A DNA stretch of 44,471 bases, from contig NZ_WVUG01000037.1 in NCBI RefSeq assembly GCF_017614965.1, positions 1 to 44,471 on the forward strand. Reading direction: 5' to 3'. Source of the DNA: Streptomyces griseorubiginosus. Its GTDB lineage: Bacteria; Actinomycetota; Actinomycetes; Streptomycetales; Streptomycetaceae. Of this stretch, positions 1 to 7,712 are shown piece by piece; positions within the stretch are counted from its first letter, which is position 1; each line of letters starts with the position of its first letter. A program made the position numbers and the translations under genes. The notes beneath the pieces are model-generated. The model was not told the origin of the DNA, did no database searches, and worked only from the letters and a program-made list of their open reading frames with translations.

Positions 1-389
1 GGGCGGTGGTGGCGGCGGGCGGGTTCGCCGTGGTGGCTGTCGCGCCCGGGCCGTGGGTCGGGATGCTCGGGTTCACTCTGCTGGGGCTCGGGCTGTGTGT
101 GCTGGTGCCGCAGACCTTCGCGGCCGCCGGGCGGCTGTTCCCGGGGGCGTCCGACGCGGCCGTGGCCCGGCTGAATGTGTTCAACTACGTCGGCTTTCTG
201 ATCGGGTCCCCGCTCGTGGGGGCGCTGGGGGACGCTTGGAGCTACCGCTGGGCGATGCTCGTGCCGATGGTGTTGGTGCTGGTGACCCTGGTCTACGCCC
301 GCTCGTTCGCTCCCGCGTCGGACCGATACGGTGGCGGGCATGAGCGGCCGCGCACAGCTGATGTGGGACGAGGGAGTAACGGGCTATGA
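1..389 (+). CDS. MFS transporter, C-terminal fragment
   Basis: This is the 3' end of a major facilitator superfamily permease whose start lies left of the window. The visible ~128 residues are strongly hydrophobic: two helices (around GMLGFTLLGLGLCVLVP and WAMLVPMVLVLVTLVYA) flank a loop and the phrase NYVGFLIGSPLVGALGD, which resembles the helix 10-11 region of MFS exporters. The end is hydrophilic (SDRYGGGHERPRTADVG). Its last 50 nt overlap the start of the next gene in another frame, so the two are probably co-transcribed. The substrate cannot be read from this fragment. Confidence 0.8.
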   Translation, partial: AVVAAGGFAVVAVAPGPWVGMLGFTLLGLGLCVLVPQTFAAAGRLFPGASDAAVARLNVFNYVGFLIGSPLVGALGDAWSYRWAMLVPMVLVLVTLVYARSFAPASDRYGGGHERPRTADVGRGSNGL

Positions 390-1512
390 CTTCGGTCCGG
401 ACCATCCGATGGATCCGGTCCGGCTCGCCCTGACCCGGCGGCTTGTCGACGCCTTCGGGCTCGACAAGGACGTCCATGTGGCGGCTGCCAAGCCCGCCGG
501 GGAGTCGACCCTGCGGCTCGTCCACCGGGAGGACTACATCGCGGCCGTGAAGGCGGCCTCGGCGGATCCGGGGGCCGCGAACGGGGCGTACGGCCTCGGG
601 ACGATGGACGATCCCGCCTTCGCCGGGATGCACGAGGTGTCGGCGATGATCGCCGGGCAGTCGGTGGGGGCGGCGGAGGCCGTGTGGCGGGGTGAGGCGC
701 TGCACGCCGTGAACTTCGCGGGCGGACTGCACCACGCCATGCCGGGCGGTGCGTCCGGGTTCTGCATCTACAACGACGCCTCGCTCGCGATCGCGCGGCT
801 GCTGGAGCTGGGGGCCGAGCGGGTCGCCTACGTCGACGTGGACGTGCACCACGGGGACGGGGTGCAGGCGGCCTTCTGGGAGGATCCGCGAGTTCTGACG
901 ATCTCCCTGCACGAGCATCCGCGGACGCTGTTCCCGCAGACCGGGTGGCCGGAGGAGACGGGCGCGGACTCGGCGGAGGGGTCGGCGGTCAACGTCGCGC
1001 TTCCGGCGGGGACCGGGGACGCGGGGTGGCTGCGGGCTTTTCACGCGGTGGTGCCGGAGCTGATCGCGGACTTCCGGCCGCAGGTGCTGGTGAGCCAGCA
1101 CGGGGCCGACACGCACTTCGAGGATCCGCTCGCGCATCTCGCCGTATCCCTGGACGCGCAGCGGGCCGTGCAGGTGGCCTGTCATGAGCTGGCGCACGAG
1201 TACGCCGACGGGCGGTGGGTCGCGCTGGGCGGCGGTGGTTATGCCGTGGTCGAGGTCGTGCCGCGGTCGTGGACGCATCTCGTGGGGATCGCGGCGGGGC
1301 GGCCGGTGGAGCCGGAGGCGACGATCCCGGAGGGCTGGCGGCAGGAAGTCTTCGCGCGGACCCGGCAGTTGGCGCCGGCGCGGATGACGGACGGGCGGTG
1401 GCCGGTGTCCTTCGCGGGCTGGGACCAGGGGTACGACCCCGCCGACCGCCTGGACCAGGCGGTGCTGGCGACCCGGCGGGCGGTGTTCCCGCTGCGGGGT
1501 CTGCTGGCGTAG
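340..1512 (+). CDS. acuC: AcuC-like histone deacetylase family protein
   Basis: This is a 390-residue zinc-dependent deacetylase of the arginase/histone deacetylase fold, closest in type to acetoin-utilisation protein AcuC, which in Bacillus deacetylates acetyl-CoA synthetase. Visible hallmarks are the tandem His motif (LHHAMPGGASGFCIYND), the zinc-binding DVDVHHGDGVQ, the SQHGADTH segment and the C-terminal GGGGY that supplies the catalytic Tyr. The ATG at 340 gives the usual N-terminus MSGRAQLMWDEG. A GTG three codons upstream is possible. The gene overlaps the end of the transporter by 50 nt. Family membership is clear. The native substrate is inferred. Confidence 0.9.
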   Translation: MSGRAQLMWDEGVTGYDFGPDHPMDPVRLALTRRLVDAFGLDKDVHVAAAKPAGESTLRLVHREDYIAAVKAASADPGAANGAYGLGTMDDPAFAGMHEVSAMIAGQSVGAAEAVWRGEALHAVNFAGGLHHAMPGGASGFCIYNDASLAIARLLELGAERVAYVDVDVHHGDGVQAAFWEDPRVLTISLHEHPRTLFPQTGWPEETGADSAEGSAVNVALPAGTGDAGWLRAFHAVVPELIADFRPQVLVSQHGADTHFEDPLAHLAVSLDAQRAVQVACHELAHEYADGRWVALGGGGYAVVEVVPRSWTHLVGIAAGRPVEPEATIPEGWRQEVFARTRQLAPARMTDGRWPVSFAGWDQGYDPADRLDQAVLATRRAVFPLRGLLA

Positions 1513-1616
1513 CCGGCCCGGCGGGCCCGGCCGCGCCGTACAGGCCGTTACGCCAACTGTGCGGTGTTTGGCTGTTCGTGTGGTCCGGGCCGTGGCCGTC
1601 CGTCACCATCGCTGAC

Positions 1617-2432
1617 GTGTGGAGCACCGGGGCCCTGCGAGCCCATCTGCTGGCCGCTCGTCTCGCCGGGGCCGTCGCCACCTCGCGGGAGGAGAGTCTG
1701 CGCAGTTATCGGCTTTTCGCCGCGCGGGATCCCCGGGTGCTGATCGGTCTCGATCCCGAAGGGACGTGGCGGGAGCGGGATGTGATCGGTTTGATGGCGG
1801 ACAAGTGTGGGGTTTCGGGTGATCCTGCCCATGTTTCCGGTCATGATGTGATCGATCCGGAACGGACACTGGCCGCTCTGGACGCGTTCGCCGGGCGTCT
1901 GGCCGTGGTCGCCCAGCGTGGCGCTCCCGTGCTGCTCGGCACCGGACACCCGCACCGGCTGCTCGGCTTCTACGCAGCCTTGGCGGACGCGCTGTCGGCG
2001 GCGGGATGTGCCGTCCTCACACCGGCGCATGGTCGCCGTGTCGACATAACGACCCGGTTCGGTCTACGTACGTACAACCTTGAGTACGTACGAGGAGTCG
2101 CGCTCGTCCGGCGACCCGGTGCCTCTCGCCCCGGTTGTGCGACCGGCGCACACACGCACTCACCGCTCCCGGTTCGACTGGCGCTGATGGCGGCCGCGGA
2201 GGGCGGCGGGCCGCTGCCCGAGATCGTCGTCGGAGACCACGGCTGGGTCTGCGGGGCAGGTCAGCTGGGGTTCGAGGCCATCGGTCTCGCCGACACGGAC
2301 GACCCCGCCCTGTTCGTGGGGGAGGCCGAGGGGCGCGTGTCCGTCGTCGTTCCACTTGATGACGCCGTGCGGTCCGCTTACTACCGGCCGCTGACCCGCT
2401 ACGTACTCAATCGAGCGTGTCTGTCACAGTAG
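1617..2432 (+). CDS. conserved phosphatase-like hypothetical protein
   Basis: This is a ~271-residue protein of a type I recall as conserved in streptomycetes and loosely annotated as a phosphatase. It contains a GTGHPHRLLGFYAALADAL segment, a Gly/His-rich stretch GDHGWVCGAGQLG and the acidic run ADTDDPALFVGEAEG. I see no diagnostic catalytic motif, so the phosphatase label is tentative. The GTG at 1617 (VWSTGALRAHLL) is chosen because the conserved-looking sequence begins there; a GTG at 1578 in the same frame is an alternative, and neither has a strong ribosome binding site. It lies between acuC and bdtA on the same strand. Confidence 0.6.
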   Translation: MWSTGALRAHLLAARLAGAVATSREESLRSYRLFAARDPRVLIGLDPEGTWRERDVIGLMADKCGVSGDPAHVSGHDVIDPERTLAALDAFAGRLAVVAQRGAPVLLGTGHPHRLLGFYAALADALSAAGCAVLTPAHGRRVDITTRFGLRTYNLEYVRGVALVRRPGASRPGCATGAHTHSPLPVRLALMAAAEGGGPLPEIVVGDHGWVCGAGQLGFEAIGLADTDDPALFVGEAEGRVSVVVPLDDAVRSAYYRPLTRYVLNRACLSQ

Positions 2433-2498
2433 GCCTGCGATGGGTGCACCTCTTCCCCACTCGCATCACCCGCCCCTACATTGGGGAGTGAGCACGCA

Positions 2499-2513
2499 GC
2501 GACGAAGAGTCAC
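2499..2513 (-). promoter_or_regulatory. candidate BldD box upstream of bdtA
   Basis: On the minus strand the 15-mer GTGACTCTTCGTCGC matches 9 of the 11 defined positions of the BldD pattern GTnACnC(A/T)GnGTnAC. An older-style AGTGA (2487-2491) and TCACC (2510-2514) pair, 18 nt apart, overlaps it. It lies 49-63 nt before the bdtA ATG. bdtA is a known BldD target in Streptomyces coelicolor. The assignment here is from pattern matching only. Confidence 0.5.
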
Positions 2514-2561
2514 CGGAAGGGGAAGCCGGTGGCCGTCGAGTGCGGAAGGTTCAGGTGTGTC

Positions 2562-2771
2562 ATGGCTGCTGAGCAGAGGCCTCTGAGCGAGGTTCAGTTC
2601 CTTACCGTGGCGGAGGTCGCCTCGGTGATGCGAGTGTCGAAGATGACCGTGTACCGGCTGGTGCACAGCGGTCATCTGCCCGCGATCAGGGTGGGGCGGT
2701 CCTTCCGCGTCCCCGAGAACGCGGTTCACGAGTACCTCCGCGAGAGTTACGTGGGGGTGGAAACCGCCTGA
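2562..2771 (+). CDS. bdtA: BldC-like small DNA-binding protein BdtA
   Basis: This 69-residue protein is almost entirely an excisionase/MerR-like winged helix-turn-helix: FLTVAEVASVMRVSKMTVYRLVHSGHLPAIRVGRSFRVPENAVHEYL. That is the architecture of BldC and of the BldD-target protein BdtA. The ATG at 2562 gives MAAEQRPLSEVQFLTV; an in-frame TTG further upstream would add residues that overlap the regulatory region and is rejected. It sits upstream of the bS22-like gene and the epimerase, in the same neighbourhood as bldN, as recalled for S. coelicolor. The HTH call is strong; the bdtA name rests on that neighbourhood and on the upstream BldD-like site. Confidence 0.85.
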   Translation: MAAEQRPLSEVQFLTVAEVASVMRVSKMTVYRLVHSGHLPAIRVGRSFRVPENAVHEYLRESYVGVETA

Positions 2772-2783
2772 CGACGTGGCTTC

Positions 2784-2817
2784 GGGGGGATCCTCAGGGC
2801 ACTTCGGGATCTCCCCC
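2784..2817 (+). terminator. hairpin terminator after bdtA
   Basis: A GC-rich hairpin lies 12 nt after the bdtA stop. GGGGG (2784-2788) and GATCC (2789-2793) pair with GGATC (2807-2811) and CCCCC (2813-2817), with one bulged T and a 13-nt loop. There is no U-tract, as is usual in Streptomyces terminators. Confidence 0.5.
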
Positions 2818-2828
2818 GGCAACCTCGA

Positions 2829-2858
2829 TTACGACCTCAGCGCTCGGACCGGTAGGCT
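2829..2858 (+). promoter_or_regulatory. candidate promoter of the bS22-like gene
   Basis: TTACGA (2829-2834) and TAGGCT (2853-2858) are separated by 18 nt, a plausible -35/-10 pair for the housekeeping sigma factor. The predicted start would leave a ~60-nt leader before the GTG at 2928. This is motif-level support only. Confidence 0.35.
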
Positions 2859-2927
2859 AGCCCCTCGTAGGTCGTGTGGGCCCATGGCGCCCAAACACCG
2901 AGTGATGAGAAGTGAGCGAGGGTAGTC

Positions 2928-3026
2928 GTGGGCTCTGTTATCAAGAAGCGGCGCAAGCGGATGGCCAAGAAGAAGCACCGCAAGCTGCTCAAGCGCACGC
3001 GCGTTCAGCGTCGCAACAAGAAGTAA
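2928..3026 (+). CDS. bS22/AURKAIP1-COX24-type small ribosomal protein
   Basis: This is a 32-residue, extremely basic protein ([16 protein letters not shown] followed by [16 protein letters not shown]) that standard gene finders often miss. It belongs to the AURKAIP1/COX24 domain family and matches the small subunit protein bS22 first seen in mycobacterial ribosome structures. Roughly half the residues are Lys or Arg, fitting an rRNA-binding peptide. The start is GTG, with an AG-rich stretch (GAGCGAGGGTAG) just upstream. A 13-bp perfect terminator follows 22 nt after the stop, so it forms its own short transcript. Family assignment is firm; ribosomal location is inferred from mycobacteria. Confidence 0.85.
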   Translation: MGSVIKKRRKRMAKKKHRKLLKRTRVQRRNKK

Positions 3027-3048
3027 GCGGCGCCGTAGAGCGTGTTCT

Positions 3049-3080
3049 GTGGCCCCCCACCAGACTGGGTGGGGGGCCAC
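3049..3080 (+). terminator. strong intrinsic terminator after the bS22-like gene
   Basis: A perfect 13-bp stem, GTGGCCCCCCACC (3049-3061) with GGTGGGGGGCCAC (3068-3080), encloses the 6-nt loop AGACTG. It separates the small ribosomal protein from the epimerase gene. Confidence 0.85.
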
Positions 3081-3274
3081 ACGCATATGCGCTCCCGGCG
3101 TGTCGGTGCCTACGCACGCGATTCACATGGCTTGGTCTGTTCGTACGTCTGTGGATGTCGTTACTTCGTGCATTGGGCGGTCATCACAGCGCAACATCGA
3201 CCCGCTAAGTTGGCCGCACACGGGGAACGCGGCAGGCTACGACTACCGGACGGTCTGGAAGGAAGGCGCTGATC

Positions 3275-4336
3275 TTGGGCAAGGTCGTGCTAGTGACCGG
3301 AGTGGCCCGCAGGCTCGGGGGCCGGTTCGTACGACGGATTCAGCGTGACCCGCAGGTGGACCGGGTCATCGCCGTGGACGCGGTCCCTCCCGAGCACCAT
3401 CTCGGGGGCGCCGACTTCATCCAGGCCGACATCCGGCAGCCCGGCATCGCGCGGGTCCTCGCGGAGACCGCCGCCGACACGGTCGTACACCTGGACGTGA
3501 CGGCGATGGCGCTGGGCAGTGGCAGCCGGACCACGGTCAAGGAGACCAACGTCATCGGCACCATGCAGCTGCTGGGTGCCTGCCAGAAGTCGCCGACGGT
3601 GAAGCGGCTGGTGGTGAAGTCCAGTACGAACGTCTACGGTTCCGCGTCGCGCGACCCGGCCGTGTTCACCGAGACGACCCCGCCCAAGTCGCTGCCCTCC
3701 GGCGGGTTCGCGAAGGACGCGGTCGAGGTCGAAGGGTACGTCCGCGGATTCGCGCGGCGGCGGCCGGATGTGGCGGTGGCCGTGCTGCGGTTCGCCAACA
3801 TCCTGGGGCCGGCCGCGGACACCCCGCTCGCCTCGTACTTCTCGCTGCCCGTGCTGCCGACCGTGTTCGGCTACGACCCGCGGCTGCAGTTCGTGCACGA
3901 GGACGACGTGATGGAGGTGCTGCGGATCGCCTCGCACGAGCCGGAGCGCGGCACGCTCAACAGCGGCACCTTCAACATCGCCGGTGACGGCGTGCTGCTG
4001 CTGTCGCAGTGCTCACGGCGGCTCGGCAAGCCCACCGTGCCGCTGCTGCTGCCCGCCGTCACGTGGGCCGGCTCGCTGGTGCGTACGCTGGGAATGACGG
4101 ACTTCTCGCCCGAGCAGATCCGGCTGCTGACGCACGGCCGGGTCGTGGCGACGGACCAGATGCGAGAGACGCTCGGCTTCAGGCCGAAGTACACGACCGC
4201 GGAGACGTTCGCGGACTTCGCCCGCAGTCACGGACCCGGACTGCTGCCGCCGGAGGCCCTCGCCGGGGCCGTCGACCGGATCGCCGCACTGCCCGTCCTG
4301 GGCGGTGGCCACCCCCCGACGCAGAGCGCCAACTGA
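3275..4336 (+). CDS. NAD-dependent epimerase/dehydratase (extended SDR)
   Basis: This 353-residue extended short-chain dehydrogenase has an N-terminal Rossmann fold (VVLVTGVARRLGGRFVRRI), a conserved Asp (IAVDAV), a VHLDVTA segment, and VVKSSTNVYGS followed by a GFAKDAVEVEGYVRGF region where family members carry YxxxK. The Tyr expected before +4 Lys is not in the canonical spacing, so the catalytic step may differ. The start is an uncommon TTG at 3275, supported by GGAAGGAAGG at 3257-3266. The next gene, an acyltransferase, starts 14 nt after the stop, so they form a two-gene operon, perhaps in lipid or cell-envelope metabolism. The substrate is unknown. Confidence 0.85.
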   Translation: MGKVVLVTGVARRLGGRFVRRIQRDPQVDRVIAVDAVPPEHHLGGADFIQADIRQPGIARVLAETAADTVVHLDVTAMALGSGSRTTVKETNVIGTMQLLGACQKSPTVKRLVVKSSTNVYGSASRDPAVFTETTPPKSLPSGGFAKDAVEVEGYVRGFARRRPDVAVAVLRFANILGPAADTPLASYFSLPVLPTVFGYDPRLQFVHEDDVMEVLRIASHEPERGTLNSGTFNIAGDGVLLLSQCSRRLGKPTVPLLLPAVTWAGSLVRTLGMTDFSPEQIRLLTHGRVVATDQMRETLGFRPKYTTAETFADFARSHGPGLLPPEALAGAVDRIAALPVLGGGHPPTQSAN

Positions 4337-4350
4337 GGAGCGCATCAACG

Positions 4351-5403
4351 ATGGCGGACGCCAAGGTCATTCCGTTCGACGACGACCGGTCCCGCGGGAG
4401 CGCCGTGCAGCGGCCGACGCGGCGCCGGGGCGCGGGGAGCAGGCGCAAGAACACGGATTCCGCGCTGGTCGGTGAGGTCCAGCCCCTGCCGGGCATGGGT
4501 CCGGCGCAGGATGATGTCCCTGTGACGCGTGAGGAACAGCCGGCCGAGAAGCCGCGGGACGACGGTGGCCTCGAGCGCCGGATCGCCGGGGGGCTGGACT
4601 TCCTGCGCCGGCGCCTCACCGGCGACTACGAGGTCGACGACTTCGGGTACGACGAGGAGCTGACCGACCAGGTCCTGATGTCCCTGCTGCGCCCGGTGTA
4701 CGAGAAGTACTTCCGGGTCGAGGTGAAGGGCGTCGAGAACATCCCGGCCGAGGGCGGTGCGCTGATCGTCGCCAACCACTCCGGGACGCTGCCGCTGGAC
4801 GGCCTGATGATGCAGGTCGCCGTCCACGACCACCACCCCGCCGGCCGGCATCTGCGCCTGCTGGCCGCGGACCTCGTCTTCGTGCTGCCGGTGGTCAACG
4901 AACTGGCCCGCAAGCTCGGCCACACCCTGGCCTGCGCGGAGGACGCGGAACGGCTGCTCGGGCAGGGCGAGTTGGTCGGGGTCATGCCGGAGGGCTTCAA
5001 GGGCATCGGCAAGCCCTTCAGCGAGCGCTACAAGCTGCAGCGCTTCGGCCGTGGCGGCTTCGTCTCCACGGCCCTGCGCAGGGGCACACCGATCATCCCG
5101 TGCTCGATCGTCGGCGCGGAGGAGATCTACCCGATGATCGGCAACGCGAAGACCCTGGCCCGCTTGCTGGGCTTCCCGTACTTCCCGCTGACGCCGACCT
5201 TCCCGTGGCTGGGTCCCCTGGGTGCCATCCCGCTCCCGACCAAGTGGACGATCCAGTTCGGCGAGCCGATCCTGACGGACGGCTATCCGCCGGAGGCCGC
5301 CGAGGACCCGATGCTGATGTTCAACCTGACGGACCAGGTCAGGGAACAGATCCAGCACACCCTGTACAAGCTGTTGGTGCAGCGGCGGTCGGTGTTCTTC
5401 TGA
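4351..5403 (+). CDS. 1-acyl-sn-glycerol-3-phosphate acyltransferase-like (PlsC family)
   Basis: This 350-residue protein has a disordered, charged N-terminal ~100 residues followed by a PlsC-type acyltransferase domain. Motif I reads NHSGTLPLDG, where His and Asp are separated by six residues instead of the canonical four. Motif III is VMPEGFKGIGK and motif IV includes IIPCSIVGAEEIYP. The enzyme would transfer acyl groups from acyl-CoA or acyl-ACP to a lysophospholipid or related alcohol at the membrane. The start is ATG with GAGGAG 12-17 nt before it. It is paired with the upstream epimerase and ends at a 22-bp bidirectional terminator. Confidence 0.85.
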   Translation: MADAKVIPFDDDRSRGSAVQRPTRRRGAGSRRKNTDSALVGEVQPLPGMGPAQDDVPVTREEQPAEKPRDDGGLERRIAGGLDFLRRRLTGDYEVDDFGYDEELTDQVLMSLLRPVYEKYFRVEVKGVENIPAEGGALIVANHSGTLPLDGLMMQVAVHDHHPAGRHLRLLAADLVFVLPVVNELARKLGHTLACAEDAERLLGQGELVGVMPEGFKGIGKPFSERYKLQRFGRGGFVSTALRRGTPIIPCSIVGAEEIYPMIGNAKTLARLLGFPYFPLTPTFPWLGPLGAIPLPTKWTIQFGEPILTDGYPPEAAEDPMLMFNLTDQVREQIQHTLYKLLVQRRSVFF

Positions 5404-5419
5404 ACTTTCGGGGTTTCGA

Positions 5420-5469
5420 GTACGACAGTGGGGGCGCCCCTCCCAGGAGGGGCGCCCCCACTGTCGTAC
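5420..5469. terminator. bidirectional terminator between convergent genes
   Basis: A perfect 22-bp inverted repeat (arms 5420-5441 and 5448-5469, loop CCCAGG) sits between the stop codons of the acyltransferase (plus) and rsbN (minus), which ends at 5473. The arms begin GTACGACAGTGGGGGCGCCC. Symmetry and position indicate termination in both directions. Confidence 0.9.
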
Positions 5470-5472
5470 CGG

Positions 5473-6693
5473 CTAGGAGTTTGTTTCCTCGCCGTTGATG
5501 CCCAGGCCGGGGAGGATGCCCGGGAGGAGGGGTGGGATGGTGACGTCCGGGTTGGTCGTGGGGGACTTGGTCTCGGACGGGGAGGCGCTGCCGCTGGACT
5601 TGGGCGGGTCGAGCAGGCCGCCCGTGTTGCCGCCGAGCAGGCCGTCGTTGCCGGTCGACGCCGACTTGCTGGGGCCGCTGGAGTGGCCGGTCTCGGAGGT
5701 GCCGTCGCCGCCCGTGCCGGGTGCCGTCGAGCCGTGGCCGGAGCCGGACGTGCCCGTCGACGCCGTACCCGAGCCGTGCCGGCCGCTGTCGCCGTCCTGG
5801 GCCGGGGGCTGGGGGAGCAGCGACTGCAGCGGGGCGACCTCTTCGTCTATGGCGGCGAACACCGACGACACCTGCTCACTGACGTCCCCGAGCTGGACCG
5901 GCAGCTTGTCGCGCAGGGCGCCCCAGGCCTCGCGGTGGGAGCGGGAGAAGGCGGAGAGGGCCTGGATCGGGCCGAGCTGCTGCGGGTCGCGCTCGTACGC
6001 CTCGTGCAGCAGGCGGTGGCCCTCGCTCGCGTCGTGCGTCATGCCCGACAGGGTGCGCCGGATCTCGCCCAGGGACTCGTGGTCGAGATGGCCGCCGCGG
6101 CCGCGGTCGAGCAGCCGGCGGGCCTCGTTGAACCGGGTGGAGGCCAGGTCGAGATAGGCCTGGCCCTGCTCGTCGGCGCCGTCGGTGAGGTAGTTGAGCT
6201 TGAAGTCCTCGATGCCGCGCTTGAGGCCGTAGAGCGAGTCACCGGGCAGCGCGTCCGAGCTGGCGGCGGCGACCCCGCCGAAGGCTCCCGCGGCGACACC
6301 GACACTGAGCCCGCCCGCGGCGAGCCCCTTGGTCAGCCGGGATCGCGGACGCAGCTTGCCCAGCCCACTCGCCCGGTGCGAGCCCCGGGCGCGGTGGGAG
6401 CGCTGCTCGGGCACCGCAGCATCCGCCGCCTCGCCACCCGCGCCCTCCTGCAGCATGGCCTCGAACGCGGCCACCAGCCGGGCCCGCTGGACGACCTTGA
6501 CCTCGGGGTCCAGCTCCGGCTTGGGCAGCTCGCCGAGGTCGACCACCAGGGCCAACAGCTCGGCCTGCTCGGTCCGCTCCGCCGCCGGTGGGGGCGATTC
6601 GGACTGCTCGGCCGCCGTGTCCCGGTCGGGCTGCTCGTCCAGGGCCTGGGCGAAGGCGTTCGCCCGCCGGTGCGCCGATACGTTCGCGATCAC
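5473..6693 (-). CDS. rsbN: anti-sigma factor RsbN (for sigma BldN)
   Basis: This ~406-residue single-pass membrane protein would hold sigma BldN inactive. The cytoplasmic N-terminal ~120 residues carry the sigma-binding part. One hydrophobic Gly/Ala-rich helix follows (about residues 124-144, KGLAAGGLSVGVAAGAFGG), then SDALPGDSLYGLKRGIEDFK, the start of a DUF5667-type extracytoplasmic domain, and a low-complexity Ser/Gly/Thr/Pro tail from about residue 300. The start is set at the GTG at 6693 because AGGAGG lies 8 nt upstream; a GTG three codons earlier is jammed against that site. It is downstream of bldN with its own sigma-BldN-like promoter between them. Identity rests on topology plus synteny with bldN. 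Confidence 0.9.
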   Translation of the reverse strand: MIANVSAHRRANAFAQALDEQPDRDTAAEQSESPPPAAERTEQAELLALVVDLGELPKPELDPEVKVVQRARLVAAFEAMLQEGAGGEAADAAVPEQRSHRARGSHRASGLGKLRPRSRLTKGLAAGGLSVGVAAGAFGGVAAASSDALPGDSLYGLKRGIEDFKLNYLTDGADEQGQAYLDLASTRFNEARRLLDRGRGGHLDHESLGEIRRTLSGMTHDASEGHRLLHEAYERDPQQLGPIQALSAFSRSHREAWGALRDKLPVQLGDVSEQVSSVFAAIDEEVAPLQSLLPQPPAQDGDSGRHGSGTASTGTSGSGHGSTAPGTGGDGTSETGHSSGPSKSASTGNDGLLGGNTGGLLDPPKSSGSASPSETKSPTTNPDVTIPPLLPGILPGLGINGEETNS

Positions 6694-6823
6694 TGGCGGC
6701 ACCTCCTCTCGTCATGACGGTCGACTCCCCAGGGGGTCCTGAGGGTTGCACGCCCCGACGACATCCACACGATCGGGCGATCGGAGTCGGCCGGGGAGTG
6801 ACCACAGGGAGCCTGCATCCCGC

Positions 6824-6852
6824 ACAACGAGCGGCGCGGCACTTGGGTTACG
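6824..6852 (-). promoter_or_regulatory. candidate sigma-BldN-dependent promoter of rsbN
   Basis: Reading the minus strand, CGTAAC (6852-6847), 17 nt, then CGTTGT (6829-6824) closely resembles the sigma-BldN promoter pattern CGTAAC-N16-CGTTGA. It lies in the bldN-rsbN gap and points at rsbN, giving a predicted leader of ~120 nt. This fits reports that sigma BldN drives its own anti-sigma factor gene. Confidence 0.6.
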
Positions 6853-6938
6853 GACGGCGGATGAACGGATCGAGGAGTCAACGGACTTTCACTGTGGGCG
6901 AGTTGGGCGTCACTGAGGGTGCCGGTCGCGGTGCCGGC

Positions 6939-7712
6939 TCAGCGGGCGTCGTCCGGCAGAAGACGGGCGAGGGTGCGGACGGCCCGGTACTGGAGCGTCT
7001 TGATGGCGCCCTCGTTCTTGCCCATCACGCGCGCGGTCTCGGCGACGGACAGGCCCTGCAGGAAGCGGAGCGTGACGCACTCCTGCTGCTGCGGGTTCAG
7101 CCGGCGCACGGCGTCCAGCAGCGCGGCGTTCGACAGGGACTCCAGGACGGAGTCCTCGGGCGAGCGCTCGACCTCGTTGGCGTCGAGCATCTCGCCGGTG
7201 GTGACCTCCAGCCGGAAGCGGCTGGACTTGAAGTGGTCGGCCACCAGGTTGCGGGCGATCGTGACCAGCCAGGCGCCGAAGTCGCGGCCCTGCCAGGTGA
7301 ACGTGCCGATGCGGCGCAGGGCGCGCAGGAACGTCTCGCTGGTGAGGTCCTCGGCGGTGGCCTTTCCGCCGACGCGGTAATAGATGTACCGGTAGACGGT
7401 GTCGCTGTACTGGTCGTAGAGGCGTCCGAAGGCGTCGGCCTCGCCGGCCTGGGCGCGCTCGACCAGGTCCATCATCCGCGCGCTGTCGCTGTCCGCGGCG
7501 GGACGGCGGACGGTGGTGGCACCGGCCGTACGACCGCGTCTGCCGACGGCGGCGCCGCCGTCCGCGAGCGCGTAGCACGGGCCGACGGGGGTGGTGGCTA
7601 CGGCGAGAGCGGGGACGGCGTACGCGGTGGGGACGAAGTCGCGCAGCAGCCGTTGGACCGTTGCGCGCAGCGTAGCCAGGCCCGAGGCGTCAACCCCGAC
7701 GTGTGAGGACAC
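6939..7712 (-). CDS. bldN: developmental ECF sigma factor BldN (pro-sigma form)
   Basis: This 257-residue ECF sigma factor is needed for aerial hyphae formation, where it drives chaplin, rodlin and bldM transcription. Residues ~1-80 form the long N-terminal extension typical of pro-sigma BldN (VGVDASGLATLRATV, FVPTAYAVPAL). Sigma region 2 follows (DAFGRLYDQYSDTVYRYIYYRV, then DLTSETFLRALRRI and WLVTIARN), and sigma region 4 is near the C-terminus (LNPQQQECVTLRFLQGLSVAETARVMG). The start is GTG at 7712, chosen because the S. coelicolor protein, as I recall it, begins at the same place. rsbN follows on the same strand after a 245-nt gap. Confidence 0.95.
   Translation of the reverse strand: MSSHVGVDASGLATLRATVQRLLRDFVPTAYAVPALAVATTPVGPCYALADGGAAVGRRGRTAGATTVRRPAADSDSARMMDLVERAQAGEADAFGRLYDQYSDTVYRYIYYRVGGKATAEDLTSETFLRALRRIGTFTWQGRDFGAWLVTIARNLVADHFKSSRFRLEVTTGEMLDANEVERSPEDSVLESLSNAALLDAVRRLNPQQQECVTLRFLQGLSVAETARVMGKNEGAIKTLQYRAVRTLARLLPDDAR

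Noticed and set aside
2065..2092. TACGTACGTAC and GTACGTAC repeats as an operator
   Set aside because: They lie inside a coding region, encode ordinary residues (RTYNLEYVR), and the TAC/GTA codons make the pattern likely by chance.
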